From SIG607 sp045614505 (GTDB lineage Bacteria; Bacillota; Clostridia; Oscillospirales; Acutalibacteraceae): DNA of 50,780 nucleotides. The DNA is taken from contig JAZLDA010000089.1 of assembly GCA_045614505.1 (NCBI GenBank), forward strand, positions 1 to 50,780, in the 5' to 3' direction. The notes beneath the pieces are model-generated. The model did no database searches, was not told the DNA's origin, and saw nothing but the letters and a program-made list of their open reading frames with translations. The translations under genes were made by a program, and so were the position numbers. This document shows positions 22,869 through 32,028 of this stretch, in pieces (position 1 is the stretch's first letter; the number at the start of each line of letters is the position of its first letter).

Positions 22869-23874
22869 ACTACTTAAAAAGCTCTGCCTTGCCGACGGTG
22901 TTTCGGGCGGAGAAAACAGTGTCAGTGAAATTATCAAGCAGGAAATAAGCGGCTATGCCGATTTTCATACCGATGGTATGGGCAATATAATCGCCTTTAA
23001 AAAAGGCAAAAAAAGAGCTCACAATGTTCTTATGATAGACGCTCACACCGACGAAGTGGGAATGATAATAACCTCTGTCACCTCCGACGGTTTTCTCAAA
23101 TTTGAAACCGTTGGCGGAATAAATGCGTCTGCCCTTCTTTGCCGAAATGTCACAATTGAAGGCAAAATAAACGGTGTAATAGGCGCAAAGCCCATTCATC
23201 TGTGCAAGGGTGATGAAAAGGAAACTCCTCCCAGCGAAGACAACCTTTATATAGATATAGGCGCCTCTTCAAAGGAAGAAGCTCTTCAAAAGATTAGTAT
23301 AGGTGACCTTGCAACCTTTAAAAGCGATTTCACTTTTCTCGGCGAAAACCGTATAAAATCAAAGGCTCTTGACGACCGCGCAGGCTGTGCTATACTTATT
23401 TCACTTTTAAAAAAAGAAGCCGAGTATGATTTCTATGCCACCTTTACCGTTCAGGAAGAAGTAGGTTGCAGAGGAGCAAGAGTTGCCGCCTTTGGGTTAA
23501 GTCCGCAGTTTGCCTTGTGTCTTGAAGCAACCACCGCTGCAGATATTGCCGATGTGCCCGACGAATCAAAGGTCTGCTCTCTTTCTTCGGGCCCTGCCGT
23601 TTCCTTTATGGACAAGTCCACCCTTTACGACAGAGAGCTTTATAACTGCGCTCTTAACAGCAAAATAAAATGTCAGAGCAAATCGGCTGTTGCAGGCGGA
23701 AACAATTCCGGTGCTATTCACCTTTCAAAGGCCGGTATACGCACCCTTGCAATTTCGGTACCCAGCCGTTATATTCATTCTGCTTCTTGTGTTTGCAGTT
23801 TTGATGACATTGAAAATGCCATGAAATTAGCAGAATATATGTGCAATAAAATTTGTTCAGGTGATATAAAATGA
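22861..23874 (+). CDS. M42-family metallo-aminopeptidase (second of a pair)
   Basis: 337 residues, same fold and length as the preceding gene and clearly its paralogue. DAHTDEVGMIITSVTSDGFL, ALDDRAGCAIL, TVQEEVGCRGARVAAFG and SRYIHSASCVCSFDDIE supply the metal ligands and catalytic Glu. GGGAGG lies in the end of the first gene, and this gene's stop overlaps the next start (ATGA). The two copies have diverged enough that this looks like an old duplication. Confidence 0.9.
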   Translation: MRELLKKLCLADGVSGGENSVSEIIKQEISGYADFHTDGMGNIIAFKKGKKRAHNVLMIDAHTDEVGMIITSVTSDGFLKFETVGGINASALLCRNVTIEGKINGVIGAKPIHLCKGDEKETPPSEDNLYIDIGASSKEEALQKISIGDLATFKSDFTFLGENRIKSKALDDRAGCAILISLLKKEAEYDFYATFTVQEEVGCRGARVAAFGLSPQFALCLEATTAADIADVPDESKVCSLSSGPAVSFMDKSTLYDRELYNCALNSKIKCQSKSAVAGGNNSGAIHLSKAGIRTLAISVPSRYIHSASCVCSFDDIENAMKLAEYMCNKICSGDIK

Positions 23875-24572
23875 TTCTTTCCGGTATGCCCGAAAAGTTA
23901 CCGAATGTTTGTGACGCCGCCCTTGTAAAGGTAAAATGCGCCTACAAAGCCTATAAGGATTATGATAACATTGCTCAGTTTTACCACGGCATTTCAGCGC
24001 AAAACGAAGTTTATGCCGTTATAGGAAAAATTAGCGGTTATATAAGCCTCTGGACCGACGGCAGTGAAATTGAGGAACTTAAAAAATTTCTTGATTTCTT
24101 AGGATTTACCGGAATCTTTACTTCACTAAAAACAGCACAGCTTTTGAACCTTAAAATAGACGAGACGTGCTTGGTTTTCAAAGCTGAGCCGCCCTTTGAA
24201 AAAACCTCAAACAGTGAAAGCTGTCAGCCAAGAGAACTTATGGAAATACTCCGTCAAGGTCTTTCGATACCAAACGGCGATGAATTTATTGCAGATGTCT
24301 CTTTCCGCGTGCTTCACGGCTGTGCCGATTATGTTGTAAAAGATGGCGGCGGCGCTTTGCTGTTTTTCGACGAAAACGACGCTCTTGTAAACGGCATCGC
24401 AGTACCAAAAAACGAGCGCAATAAAGGTCACGGCAGCAGAATTTTAAAAGCACTTCTTTCCCGCGCAGAAGAGCGCAGTGTGTATGCCTGCTGTGTGGAG
24501 AAAAATAAACATTTCTATATAAAAAACGGCTTTTCACTTATAGGTGAAGCCGCCTACTGTGAGGAAAAATAA
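23871..24572 (+). CDS. GNAT-family N-acetyltransferase
   Basis: 233 residues. The C-terminal half has the acetyl-CoA loop in VNGIAVPKNERNKGHGSRIL (R-x-x-G-x-G) and the late FYIKNGFSLIGE that closes GNAT folds. The N-terminal 110 residues are less recognisable and may be a degenerate GNAT repeat or substrate domain. Substrate unknown. Coupled by overlaps to the M42 gene before and the PLP enzyme after. Confidence 0.8.
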   Translation: MILSGMPEKLPNVCDAALVKVKCAYKAYKDYDNIAQFYHGISAQNEVYAVIGKISGYISLWTDGSEIEELKKFLDFLGFTGIFTSLKTAQLLNLKIDETCLVFKAEPPFEKTSNSESCQPRELMEILRQGLSIPNGDEFIADVSFRVLHGCADYVVKDGGGALLFFDENDALVNGIAVPKNERNKGHGSRILKALLSRAEERSVYACCVEKNKHFYIKNGFSLIGEAAYCEEK

Positions 24573-25846
24573 TGGAACAGACTTTTTTCAGCATTGACTC
24601 AAGGCTTTTAAGTCTTGACAGTGAAATAATTAAAGAAACAAAAGAGCAGTTTGAGAAAATAGACAGCATTGCTCAATACAATCAGCAAAAGGTGTTATCT
24701 GCTTTTATCAAACACAGGGTAAGCGAAACACATCTTGGTATTTCCACCGGCTACGGCTATGACGATATAGGCAGAGAAACCCTTGAAAAATTGTGGGCAG
24801 ACTGTATGGGTGCTGAGGATTCTCTCATAAGACACAATTTCGTCTCAGGCACACATACTCTTTGTGTGGCTCTTTTCGGTGTTCTTCGACCCGGAGACAA
24901 AATGCTCTGTCTGACAGGGCGCCCTTATGATACTCTTATCGGGGTATTGGGAATTGACGAGCATGTAGACGGCTCTCTTGCCGACTTTGGTGTGCGGTAC
25001 AGTCAGGTGGATTTAAAGGAAGACGGCACTCCCGATGAAGAAGCAATTGCCCAAATGCTTAAAAGCGATACATATAAAATGGCATATATTCAGCGTTCCC
25101 GTGGATACAGTCTTCGTCCCAGCCTTTCTATTGAAAAGATAGAAAAGCTCTGTAAAATTGTTAAAGAAATTTCTCCTGATACGATAATTATGGTAGATAA
25201 CTGCTATGGTGAGTTTGTTGAGAAAAAAGAGCCTACACAGGTAGGCGCCGACCTTATTGCCGGTTCTCTCATTAAAAACCCAGGCGGCGGAATTGCCCCT
25301 ACAGGCGGCTACATTGCAGGAAGAAGCGACCTTATCGAACAGTGTGCTTTCCGCCTTACCGCTCCGGGCGTAGGCAGAGAAGTTGGCGCAACGCTGGGTC
25401 ACAACCGCGAGCTTTATATGGGCGTTTTTGCCGCTCCTCATACAGTAGGAGAAGCACTGAAAACCGCCGTTTACTGTTCGGCGCTGTTTTCGAAGCTGGG
25501 TTACAGCGTTACACCCTCTCCGACTGAAGACAGAGCGGATATAATTCAGGCTGTAATTCTCGGAAACAGAGAATCTCTTATTGCCTTTTGCAAGGGTATG
25601 CAAAGCGGCGCGCCCATTGATTCCTTTGTTTCTCCCGAGCCTTGGGCAATGCCGGGATACACAGATGAAGTTATTATGGCGGCAGGCAGTTTCACACTGG
25701 GCGCTTCCATTGAGCTTTCTGCCGACGCACCCTTGCGTGAGCCCTTTGCCGCGTGGATGCAGGGCGGACTTAATTTCCACAGCGGACAGACCGGCGTTTT
25801 ACTTGCCGCCAATTCAATGCTGAAAAACGGACTATTGACCTTATAA
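24572..25846 (+). CDS. PLP-dependent enzyme, methionine gamma-lyase / aluminium-resistance family
   Basis: 424 residues. AGSLIKNPGGGIAPTGGYIAG carries the PLP lysine (K235), MVDNCYGEFVE supplies the cofactor-binding Asp, and HNFVSGTHTLCVALFGVLRPGD the phosphate-binding turn. This is the fold-type I family called aluminum resistance protein or YnbB, distant from cystathionine enzymes; the true reaction is not settled. It is the last gene of the murD operon, joined by a one-base overlap. Confidence 0.88.
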   Translation: MEQTFFSIDSRLLSLDSEIIKETKEQFEKIDSIAQYNQQKVLSAFIKHRVSETHLGISTGYGYDDIGRETLEKLWADCMGAEDSLIRHNFVSGTHTLCVALFGVLRPGDKMLCLTGRPYDTLIGVLGIDEHVDGSLADFGVRYSQVDLKEDGTPDEEAIAQMLKSDTYKMAYIQRSRGYSLRPSLSIEKIEKLCKIVKEISPDTIIMVDNCYGEFVEKKEPTQVGADLIAGSLIKNPGGGIAPTGGYIAGRSDLIEQCAFRLTAPGVGREVGATLGHNRELYMGVFAAPHTVGEALKTAVYCSALFSKLGYSVTPSPTEDRADIIQAVILGNRESLIAFCKGMQSGAPIDSFVSPEPWAMPGYTDEVIMAAGSFTLGASIELSADAPLREPFAAWMQGGLNFHSGQTGVLLAANSMLKNGLLTL

Positions 25847-25863
25847 ATAAATTGTAGTAAAAT
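25835..25863 (+). promoter_or_regulatory. Promoter of the orphan propeller-like gene
   Basis: TTGACC, 17 bases, TAAAAT, overlapping the last codons of the PLP enzyme gene. It allows the next gene to be expressed apart from the murD operon. Confidence 0.65.
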
Positions 25864-25891
25864 ATAAAAAACCGAAAAAGGAGATGATTAA

Positions 25892-26566
25892 ATGACCACG
25901 GTATTTGAAGGCGATGTTCTTCACGTTATACCCATGGAAAAGGGAATTATAATTACCTACTGTGAAGAGCGCACCGAAACTCAGATAACTGCGGCATTTA
26001 AAATGATTTCCTTTGAAACTGGAAAGGTCACAAATGTTGCAAAAAATATTTATCAGCTTTCCAAATTCGGAGCCGATTACAAGGCATTTTGCACACAGGT
26101 GAATAACTATTTTTCCTGCAAGACCATTCCCCTGCCCAGTGAAAAAATGATGATTATGGAGTTGGACGGCACACTGAAACTCCTTGACACCGACTCTTCT
26201 ATTCTCTGGACAGGAAAATTGCTTTATAAGAATGCTCCGCCCAGTGGAATTGCACTTTTTGAAAATAAATTATGGACATGCTTTCCCGAACATAATGTAC
26301 TTATCCGCTATAATATAAATACTATGCGGGAAGAACTGAGAATAGGCGGCGGCACAAACTCACCATTTATGCAGCCTAAGGATATTTTTATAAAGGGCAA
26401 TTTCGGATATGTATGCAACCCTGGTACCCTGCAGATTTTAAAGGTAGACCTTAATACCTATGCTCTGGAAGTTTTCGAAGAATTCACAAAACCCGTTAAG
26501 CAATACTTAGAGGTTGACGGCTACCGCTTTGCGGTAATGGACGACGGTGTCTATTTACTTCAATAA
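25892..26566 (+). CDS. Uncharacterised protein, propeller-like repeats
   Basis: 224 residues, no signal peptide or membrane span, not recognised. The pattern of short strands with Gly/Asn turns (ELDGTLKLLDTDSSILWTGK, LFENKLWTCFPEHNVLIRYN, IFIKGNFGYVCNPGTLQILK) looks like three or four blades of a beta-propeller of NHL/YncE type; a whole propeller needs more, so it may dimerise. AAAAGGAGATG precedes the ATG. A shared terminator follows. No function is proposed. Confidence 0.75.
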   Translation: MTTVFEGDVLHVIPMEKGIIITYCEERTETQITAAFKMISFETGKVTNVAKNIYQLSKFGADYKAFCTQVNNYFSCKTIPLPSEKMMIMELDGTLKLLDTDSSILWTGKLLYKNAPPSGIALFENKLWTCFPEHNVLIRYNINTMREELRIGGGTNSPFMQPKDIFIKGNFGYVCNPGTLQILKVDLNTYALEVFEEFTKPVKQYLEVDGYRFAVMDDGVYLLQ

Positions 26567-26574
26567 AACATAAT

Positions 26575-26602
26575 AAAAACCCATCCGTTAGGATGGGTTT
26601 TA
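26575..26602. terminator. Bidirectional terminator between convergent genes
   Basis: AAAACCCATCC and GGATGGGTTTT form a perfect 11-bp stem with a GTTA loop, with T runs on both strands. It ends the propeller-like gene and the convergent VanW gene. Confidence 0.9.
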
Positions 26603-26611
26603 TTTATTATA

Positions 26612-28222
26612 TTACGGTGTGTTGCCTTCCTCGGGGTCAGATGGGGTTGAAGGTGTGGAAGGTGTCGGTTCGCTTGTATCGGGTGTGGACTCGGAACCGG
26701 AGGGGTCGGTGCTGGTACTCGGGTCGGGGATTATACTGCTGCTGTCGCCACCGGAGCTTTCTCCGCTTGAGCTTCCCTCAGAAGAAGAAGAGGAAGAAGC
26801 GTTGGGATCCTTTAAGGAATAACGGGAGCTGATAAGCTGTTCGCGCTTAATCACCTTGCCGTCCTTCCAGAGAATTCTGTAGGCCACAACGTCATAGTGA
26901 CTTCCCGGCACACGGCTTAATGTACTGCTTTCAAAGGTTATCTCATCAAAGGTATTATCGGGGCAACCGTAAATATTTACGGTAAGTTTTCTGCCGTCCA
27001 TAATGCACTGGAGATAAACGGGATATTTAGTGTTATTCTGAAGCTTTAAATCCTTGCTGGGATAGTCAACTGTAGCATCGAAGCCTACCTTTGCATAGGT
27101 AGAGGGATATGTATGATTATATCTCATTACAATAGCAAGGTTAGCGCGAAGAGCGGCATTATAAATAGTAGTGCTTGCCTGACAGATACCGCCGCCATAG
27201 CCTTCAGTGAACTGTCCGCCGGAAATTACCTTTGCGGATTTCCAGCCTGCAGAGGGAAGGTTACTGTTGCCGGTGCAGGCATTAAAGGACCAGGTAGCAC
27301 CCGGCTCGATTACACTTCCATCACAAAGACCCATAGCCTTACCCATATTAAAGGTTGAGTTAGCGCTTGCTGTAGAGGTGGTGGAGAAGGTGCCTATAAG
27401 CTGAATCTTCTCGCTTAAAGTTGCAACGGTGATTTCGGGATTAGTGGGGTTATTGGTTGCAATAATTTCACCTGTGGTATTACCCTTTGCCAGGAAGTTT
27501 TCAATATCGGCAACAAGGTTCTCGATGGTGATATTAACGCCTACTTTTTCCTCTTCAAACTGGATACCTGTTGCATCCACACCCTTAAAGGTAGCGTTTA
27601 CAGGCTCCTGATGAAGCTCATTCTGAATGGCGGTAAGCACGCCGGACATTTTTTCTTTATCAATAACTACTTTTGCTTCAAAGTTTTTATCCAGCTTTAA
27701 AGCCTTTCCGTGCATAACGGAAACACAGTAATTTTTTGCTTCCTTCAGAGCATCGGTGCAATCCACCGAGAAGGCAATATCCTTGCCGTCTAAGACATAG
27801 GATTTTTCTCCTGCGGTTATGGTTATTTTGTAATCGCCTTTATTATCATCCTGAGCGGCGTTGACTGCTTTTTTAGCCTGACCCTTGGTCATACCGCCAA
27901 CATCAACACCGTTAATGCTTACTCCGTCAAAATAGCGGAAGTCAAAGCCCTGATACATACCGATTTCTGCGAAGAATTTGGGCATAGGCTTATCGCCGCT
28001 TCTCCAGGGAGCGGATACGAAATGCATAACGGTAAAGAAGACAGCAACCGCAGCAATAATGCTTGCGCAGATAACTGCAATTTTCTTTAATCTTCCTTTA
28101 CCTATTTTTTCTATAAGGGTTTTAATTTTTCCGGAAGCCTTTACTTCTTCCTCATCGACAATATAGCCTGTATCGCCGTCGAAATCTTCTAAAATTTCGG
28201 GATTTACCGCTTTCTTAGACAT
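26612..28222 (-). CDS. VanW-family protein with peptidoglycan-binding-like domains
   Basis: 536 residues from MSKKAVNPEI; GGAG is ten bases upstream. An N-terminal acidic cytoplasmic part, one membrane span (about 46-68), two domains of the kind often paired with VanW (around YFDGVSINGVDVGGMTKGQA and after), then the VanW domain (FNACTGNSNLPSAGWKSAKV, EGYGGGICQASTTIYNAALR, YPSKDLKLQNNTKYPVYLQC). The last 65 residues are a Ser/Thr/Pro/Glu-rich tail, likely unstructured and outside the cell. Anchored exported wall protein; VanW function is not established despite the name's link with vancomycin clusters. Confidence 0.9.
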   Translation of the reverse strand: MSKKAVNPEILEDFDGDTGYIVDEEEVKASGKIKTLIEKIGKGRLKKIAVICASIIAAVAVFFTVMHFVSAPWRSGDKPMPKFFAEIGMYQGFDFRYFDGVSINGVDVGGMTKGQAKKAVNAAQDDNKGDYKITITAGEKSYVLDGKDIAFSVDCTDALKEAKNYCVSVMHGKALKLDKNFEAKVVIDKEKMSGVLTAIQNELHQEPVNATFKGVDATGIQFEEEKVGVNITIENLVADIENFLAKGNTTGEIIATNNPTNPEITVATLSEKIQLIGTFSTTSTASANSTFNMGKAMGLCDGSVIEPGATWSFNACTGNSNLPSAGWKSAKVISGGQFTEGYGGGICQASTTIYNAALRANLAIVMRYNHTYPSTYAKVGFDATVDYPSKDLKLQNNTKYPVYLQCIMDGRKLTVNIYGCPDNTFDEITFESSTLSRVPGSHYDVVAYRILWKDGKVIKREQLISSRYSLKDPNASSSSSSEGSSSGESSGGDSSSIIPDPSTSTDPSGSESTPDTSEPTPSTPSTPSDPEEGNTP

Positions 28223-28339
28223 AAACACACTACTCCATATAATAAATTCACTAACATCATACACTATACTCGACAAAAAATAAAGTATTTTTTTAAATTA
28301 CAACAAAATTGTAAACATTTAGTTGTCGAATCCGCACAA

Positions 28340-28378
28340 AAAAGTCTCCGATAAATTATATGTTTATCGGAGACTTTT
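28340..28378. terminator. Strong hairpin in a divergent intergenic region
   Basis: AAAAGTCTCCGATAAA and TTTATCGGAGACTTTT form a 16-bp perfect stem. T runs flank it on both strands, best on the minus strand. Yet the genes on either side diverge from it, so it terminates neither; it may insulate the two promoters from each other. Confidence 0.6.
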
Positions 28379-28429
28379 ATAACTTTTTAATTTCACATTA
28401 AAAAACAATGATTTTATTTAGTTACACTC

Positions 28430-28458
28430 TTTACTTTTACATTTTATTAAAGTATAAT
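28430..28458 (+). promoter_or_regulatory. Promoter of the AEC transporter gene
   Basis: TTTACT, 17 bases, TATAAT. The predicted start, about 28465, is only about nine bases before the ATG used, and downstream of an earlier in-frame ATG, which is thereby excluded. Confidence 0.7.
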
Positions 28459-28473
28459 TGCTATGGTGATTTT

Positions 28474-29373
28474 ATGACAGTAGTTATTTCTCAGGTAGCT
28501 ATACTTATGCTGTTCGCTACGGTAGGCTTTGCCCTTTCCAAGACAAGGCTTCTGAATGCAGACCACAGTAAAATTTTATCAACTTTACTTGTATATGTTT
28601 TCTTACCGGCAAATTCCTTTAGAACCTTTGCTGCAAACTTTAATGTTAAATATATTAAGGATAATTATTCTCTTATACTTATTTCTATTGCCGTGCTGGC
28701 GGTTTTAATAATTATTGCTCATCCTCTTTCAAGAATTCTCACAAAGGACAGTTATAAAAGAGCGGTTTATAAGTATTCATTAGCCATTCCAAACTACGGC
28801 TATATGGGTTACGCACTAACCGAAAGTATTTTCGGAAGTGCCGCACTGCTCAATGTAATGATATTCGGTCTGCCGCTTTCAATATATGTATACACCTATG
28901 GATACTGTATACTAACCAAAACTTCACTAAAACTAAAAAAACTCATAAACCCTGTAACCCTATCACTACTTTTAGGTATGGTTGTGGGACTCAGCGGTTT
29001 AAAGTTGCCTAACTTCATAAACGGATTTTTAAACACCGCGGCAGCGCCTATGGGAATTATTAGTATGCTGCTCACCGGTATTACAATATCTCAGTATAAA
29101 TTTAAAGAGCTTATTATTGACAAAACAAACTACATAGTAATATTATTAAGACTTGTTGTGTTACCCATAGCCATTGCCTATATTTTAAAAATCTTTGTAA
29201 GTACCGAAGTTGCTGTTATTTCCCTTATGGCCTATGCAATGCCCTGCGGGCTCAACACCGTAGTTTTCCCAAAACTCATTGGTGAGGATTGCCGAACAGG
29301 CGCTTCCCTGGCGCTGGTTTCAAGTATTTTTTCAATAATTACAATTCCATTTTGTTTGTATCTGTTCACATAA
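28474..29373 (+). CDS. AEC-family transporter (auxin efflux carrier fold)
   Basis: 299 residues, ten predicted spans in two repeats of five. MTVVISQVAILMLFATVGFA begins the first repeat with LLVYVFLPANSF, and the second repeat has SLLLGMVVGLSGLKLPNFIN and AAPMGIISMLLTGITIS, ending MPCGLNTVVFPKLIGEDCRTG. Bacterial members export or import small organic anions such as malate; the substrate cannot be told. The leader is very short and the ribosome binding site (GGTGAT) modest. Confidence 0.88.
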   Translation: MTVVISQVAILMLFATVGFALSKTRLLNADHSKILSTLLVYVFLPANSFRTFAANFNVKYIKDNYSLILISIAVLAVLIIIAHPLSRILTKDSYKRAVYKYSLAIPNYGYMGYALTESIFGSAALLNVMIFGLPLSIYVYTYGYCILTKTSLKLKKLINPVTLSLLLGMVVGLSGLKLPNFINGFLNTAAAPMGIISMLLTGITISQYKFKELIIDKTNYIVILLRLVVLPIAIAYILKIFVSTEVAVISLMAYAMPCGLNTVVFPKLIGEDCRTGASLALVSSIFSIITIPFCLYLFT

Positions 29374-29377
29374 AAAT

Positions 29378-29408
29378 TATCCCAAGCAACTCCCGTTGCT
29401 TGGGATTT
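29378..29408. terminator. Bidirectional terminator
   Basis: ATCCCAAGCAAC and GTTGCTTGGGAT form a 12-bp stem with a TCCC loop and T/A runs on both sides, ending the convergent AEC and ligase-like genes. Confidence 0.88.
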
Positions 29409-29410
29409 TC

Positions 29411-30613
29411 TTATTTTATATGCTTTACTTTTCTTTCCTCAACACCAATTCCTGAAGCAATGAAAAGAATTATCATACCGGTCTGCACCCATATAACGGT
29501 GGTATCTATCATACCGTAACAAGCAACAGCCGCCGCAACTGATACAATAAATTTAATGATTGTATAGTTTTCTTTTCTGCTTTTAAGTACGGTATGGCAG
29601 GCGAAAATATCTCTGATATACTGCACCAAAAAGACGAAAATCAACGCCGTTCCCACAATACCGTGACAAAGCAGGCTGTCGATTAGAATATTATGACTAA
29701 GGGAAGCCTTATAAATCGTCGGGTCGGTGGGAGAAAGCTGATTATAAAGATGCTTATAGGAGAAGAAGCCACGACCGAATATGGGTTTTTCTTTAATATG
29801 CTTTATGGCAAAATTCCATATAGTTATACGGTTGTTCGTGGTGTCCCCCATTTCGTTAATACGGGGCAAAAATTGCGGAATGAGAATTACCGCTGCGAGC
29901 ACCAGCACACCCAGTCCCAAAAATACGGCAAGTAGCTTATATTCGTGGCTTATAGTAAGGAGCGTCACAATGCCTATTGCCGCAATTACCCAAAGACTCA
30001 TACTTCCGCAAAGATAAATACCCACCGCATTGAAAACAGCCGCAATATAATAAAGATAGGTTTTCCCTTTTCTGTTAACGGCTTTATAAGCGCATATAAG
30101 CACCACAAGGGTCACTCCCGTACCGAAAAAGTTGGGGTTTGGATAAAGCACAGTACATCTATAGCCCTTGACACTGATATTAACAAGGCGTTCTATAATA
30201 CTGCCCAGCGTTGCAAGACAGCCGCCTATTATTATGCAATCAAGAAGCTGTTCGTAAAATTTACGGGTTGCAATGCTTCGGGTAACGAAGCTCACAACCA
30301 TCATTGCCAAAAAAGAAAATGCACAAAGAAAGCCCCACCGGTTGCCGTAGCAAAGGGCAACTATAGAAGTGGTAAGAGCGAAAAGAAGAATAATTAACGA
30401 ACCTCTGTGGGCAAAAATTTTATCTCTTGTACCGGGAAGAATACAAAATAAAATTGCGCTGATGGATATAACAACCCTTGCAGCATAAAAATGAGTAAAG
30501 CAGAAAAGAGCACAAAGCATAATAAAGAGCTTTGCAATTTTTGCATTACGATTGCGTTGCAAAAATTTTCTGTTTTCTTCCTTTTCTTTTAAAACAAACT
30601 GACGAATATTCAT
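29411..30613 (-). CDS. O-antigen-ligase-like polytopic membrane protein
   Basis: 400 residues with about ten to twelve spans. The Wzy/WaaL-type signature is the large loop with PNPNFFGTGVTL and, later, NRITIWNFAIKHIKEKPIFGRGFFSYK followed by SHNILIDSLLCHGIVGTALI. In Gram-positives this family polymerises or ligates surface polysaccharide; no glycosyltransferase neighbours are present, so its partner is unknown. A GTG two codons upstream is an alternative start. TTGAGG-18-TATAAT at about 30633-30662 on the minus strand could be its own promoter. Confidence 0.82.
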   Translation of the reverse strand: MNIRQFVLKEKEENRKFLQRNRNAKIAKLFIMLCALFCFTHFYAARVVISISAILFCILPGTRDKIFAHRGSLIILLFALTTSIVALCYGNRWGFLCAFSFLAMMVVSFVTRSIATRKFYEQLLDCIIIGGCLATLGSIIERLVNISVKGYRCTVLYPNPNFFGTGVTLVVLICAYKAVNRKGKTYLYYIAAVFNAVGIYLCGSMSLWVIAAIGIVTLLTISHEYKLLAVFLGLGVLVLAAVILIPQFLPRINEMGDTTNNRITIWNFAIKHIKEKPIFGRGFFSYKHLYNQLSPTDPTIYKASLSHNILIDSLLCHGIVGTALIFVFLVQYIRDIFACHTVLKSRKENYTIIKFIVSVAAAVACYGMIDTTVIWVQTGMIILFIASGIGVEERKVKHIK

Positions 30614-30654
30614 AAGCACCGCCGTTTTACTTATTTTTTACTATTATACATTAT

Positions 30655-31872
30655 CTATGCTCTTTTCCTCAAGATAAACTTTTGGCTTTGGTAGAGTCCT
30701 GTTTTGTGGATAGGAAGGAAACTGAATATAACGCATATTAAAAAGAAGACTATTCCCCTGCCGCCGAACATTTCAGAAGCTAAAACAAAGCTTGCAACAG
30801 GACATTTTGTTGCACCGCAGAAAAGAGAAATCATACCGAGTGCAGCGCCGAAAACAATGGGAAGACCAAAAATCGGAGCAAGTAAAGATCCAAGTGCTGA
30901 GCCTATAAAAAGAGTGGGGACTATTTCCCCGCCTTTAAATCCGCAGGAAACCGAAACTATGGTAAAAATCATTTTAAGAAGAAAAGCATAATTGCTTACC
31001 CTTTCGCCCTCCATAATTCGATGAATTACATGTGAGCCTGCACCGTTATAATCGGTTGTGTCAAGCAAGACAGTCAGTATGATTATTACCGCAGAGCCTA
31101 TAATGATGCGCAAATAAGCGTTTTTAATAATACGCGGAAAATTTTCTTCACAAAAAGCAAGAAGCTTACAAAAAACAATGCTGACAATAAGGGCGCATAC
31201 CGAAATTGCAATTACCTTAATAACTGTATTAAAGGTAAAATCAGGAAGATACGGTATATTAAAGCGCTCTGCTTGCACTCCCAGTGCCCCCGAAATTTCG
31301 GCGGCAGCAAAGCAGGAAACAAGAGCAGGAAACAGCGCTGAAAGATACATTTTTCCGATTACGGCGACTTCGACAGCAAATATGCAGGTCCCCAGCGGTG
31401 CACCGAAGAGGGCGGCGAAAAAGCCTCCCATACCGCATACGGTAAGTATCCTTGCATCCCTTATTTCAAGTTTAAACAGTTTTCTGAAAAGTGCCGCAAA
31501 ACCGCCGCCAAGTTGCAGCGCCGCGCCCTCCTTTCCCGCTGAAGCACCGAATGTTTGGGAAATCACGGTTGCCGAAAAAATCGCGGGGATAATGCGTGCT
31601 GAGACCTGCTTTTCAGAGTAAAGACCTTCTATTATAAGTTCGGTATTCATTTGCTCGGTTTTCAAACGCTTATACAGAAAAACCGAAACAATACCGCCAA
31701 TGGGAAGTAAAAACAGCAGTGAAGAATAACTGCCTCTCAGCGTCGTAACAAAGGAAACCGCCTTTGCTAAAAGCGCACCCACACCGCCGCTTGTTACTCC
31801 CATAAGAAGACCTAAAGCAAGCCATTTAAGTATATATAATATTGCTTTTTTAAATCCACTATATTCTTTCAT
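30655..31872 (-). CDS. ClC-family chloride channel / antiporter
   Basis: 405 residues, about ten helices. ASAGKEGAALQLGGGFAALF matches the GKEGP selectivity loop (with Ala for Pro) and GMGGFFAALFGAPLGTCIFAVE the following helix; FKGGEIVPTLFIGSALGSLL gives the GxFxP-like third motif. It moves chloride or fluoride across the cytoplasmic membrane. An in-frame ATG ten codons earlier lies inside the -10 box of its promoter and is excluded. Confidence 0.9.
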   Translation of the reverse strand: MKEYSGFKKAILYILKWLALGLLMGVTSGGVGALLAKAVSFVTTLRGSYSSLLFLLPIGGIVSVFLYKRLKTEQMNTELIIEGLYSEKQVSARIIPAIFSATVISQTFGASAGKEGAALQLGGGFAALFRKLFKLEIRDARILTVCGMGGFFAALFGAPLGTCIFAVEVAVIGKMYLSALFPALVSCFAAAEISGALGVQAERFNIPYLPDFTFNTVIKVIAISVCALIVSIVFCKLLAFCEENFPRIIKNAYLRIIIGSAVIIILTVLLDTTDYNGAGSHVIHRIMEGERVSNYAFLLKMIFTIVSVSCGFKGGEIVPTLFIGSALGSLLAPIFGLPIVFGAALGMISLFCGATKCPVASFVLASEMFGGRGIVFFLICVIFSFLPIHKTGLYQSQKFILRKRA

Positions 31873-31900
31873 AATACGCCTCAAATATAAAACTACAATC

Positions 31901-31929
31901 ATTATAACACAAAAGTTTTAATATAGCAA
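31901..31929 (-). promoter_or_regulatory. Promoter of the ClC gene
   Basis: On the minus strand TTGCTA, 17 bases, TATAAT, with TGT before the -10 box (extended -10). Predicted start about 31894. Confidence 0.75.
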
Positions 31930-31994
31930 AGCAAAAAACATACTTGCTATCAAATCACGGCGAAGCCGTGGATATCATCAATTCCGCAATGGAT

Positions 31995-32028
31995 AAAAAA
32001 TGGACTTGTTTTCACAAGTCCATTTTTT
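31995..32028. terminator. Left bounding hairpin of the array
   Basis: AAAAAATGGACTTGT and ACAAGTCCATTTTTT form a perfect 15-bp stem with a TTTC loop. It would work as a terminator on both strands. The apical GACTTGT/ACAAGTC is shared with the right bounding hairpin. Confidence 0.75.

Noticed and set aside
28408..28473. 22-residue N-terminal extension of the AEC transporter
   Set aside because: It lies upstream of the predicted transcription start and has no ribosome binding site.
31873..31902. Ten-residue N-terminal extension of the ClC protein
   Set aside because: The earlier ATG is part of the -10 box of the gene's own promoter.
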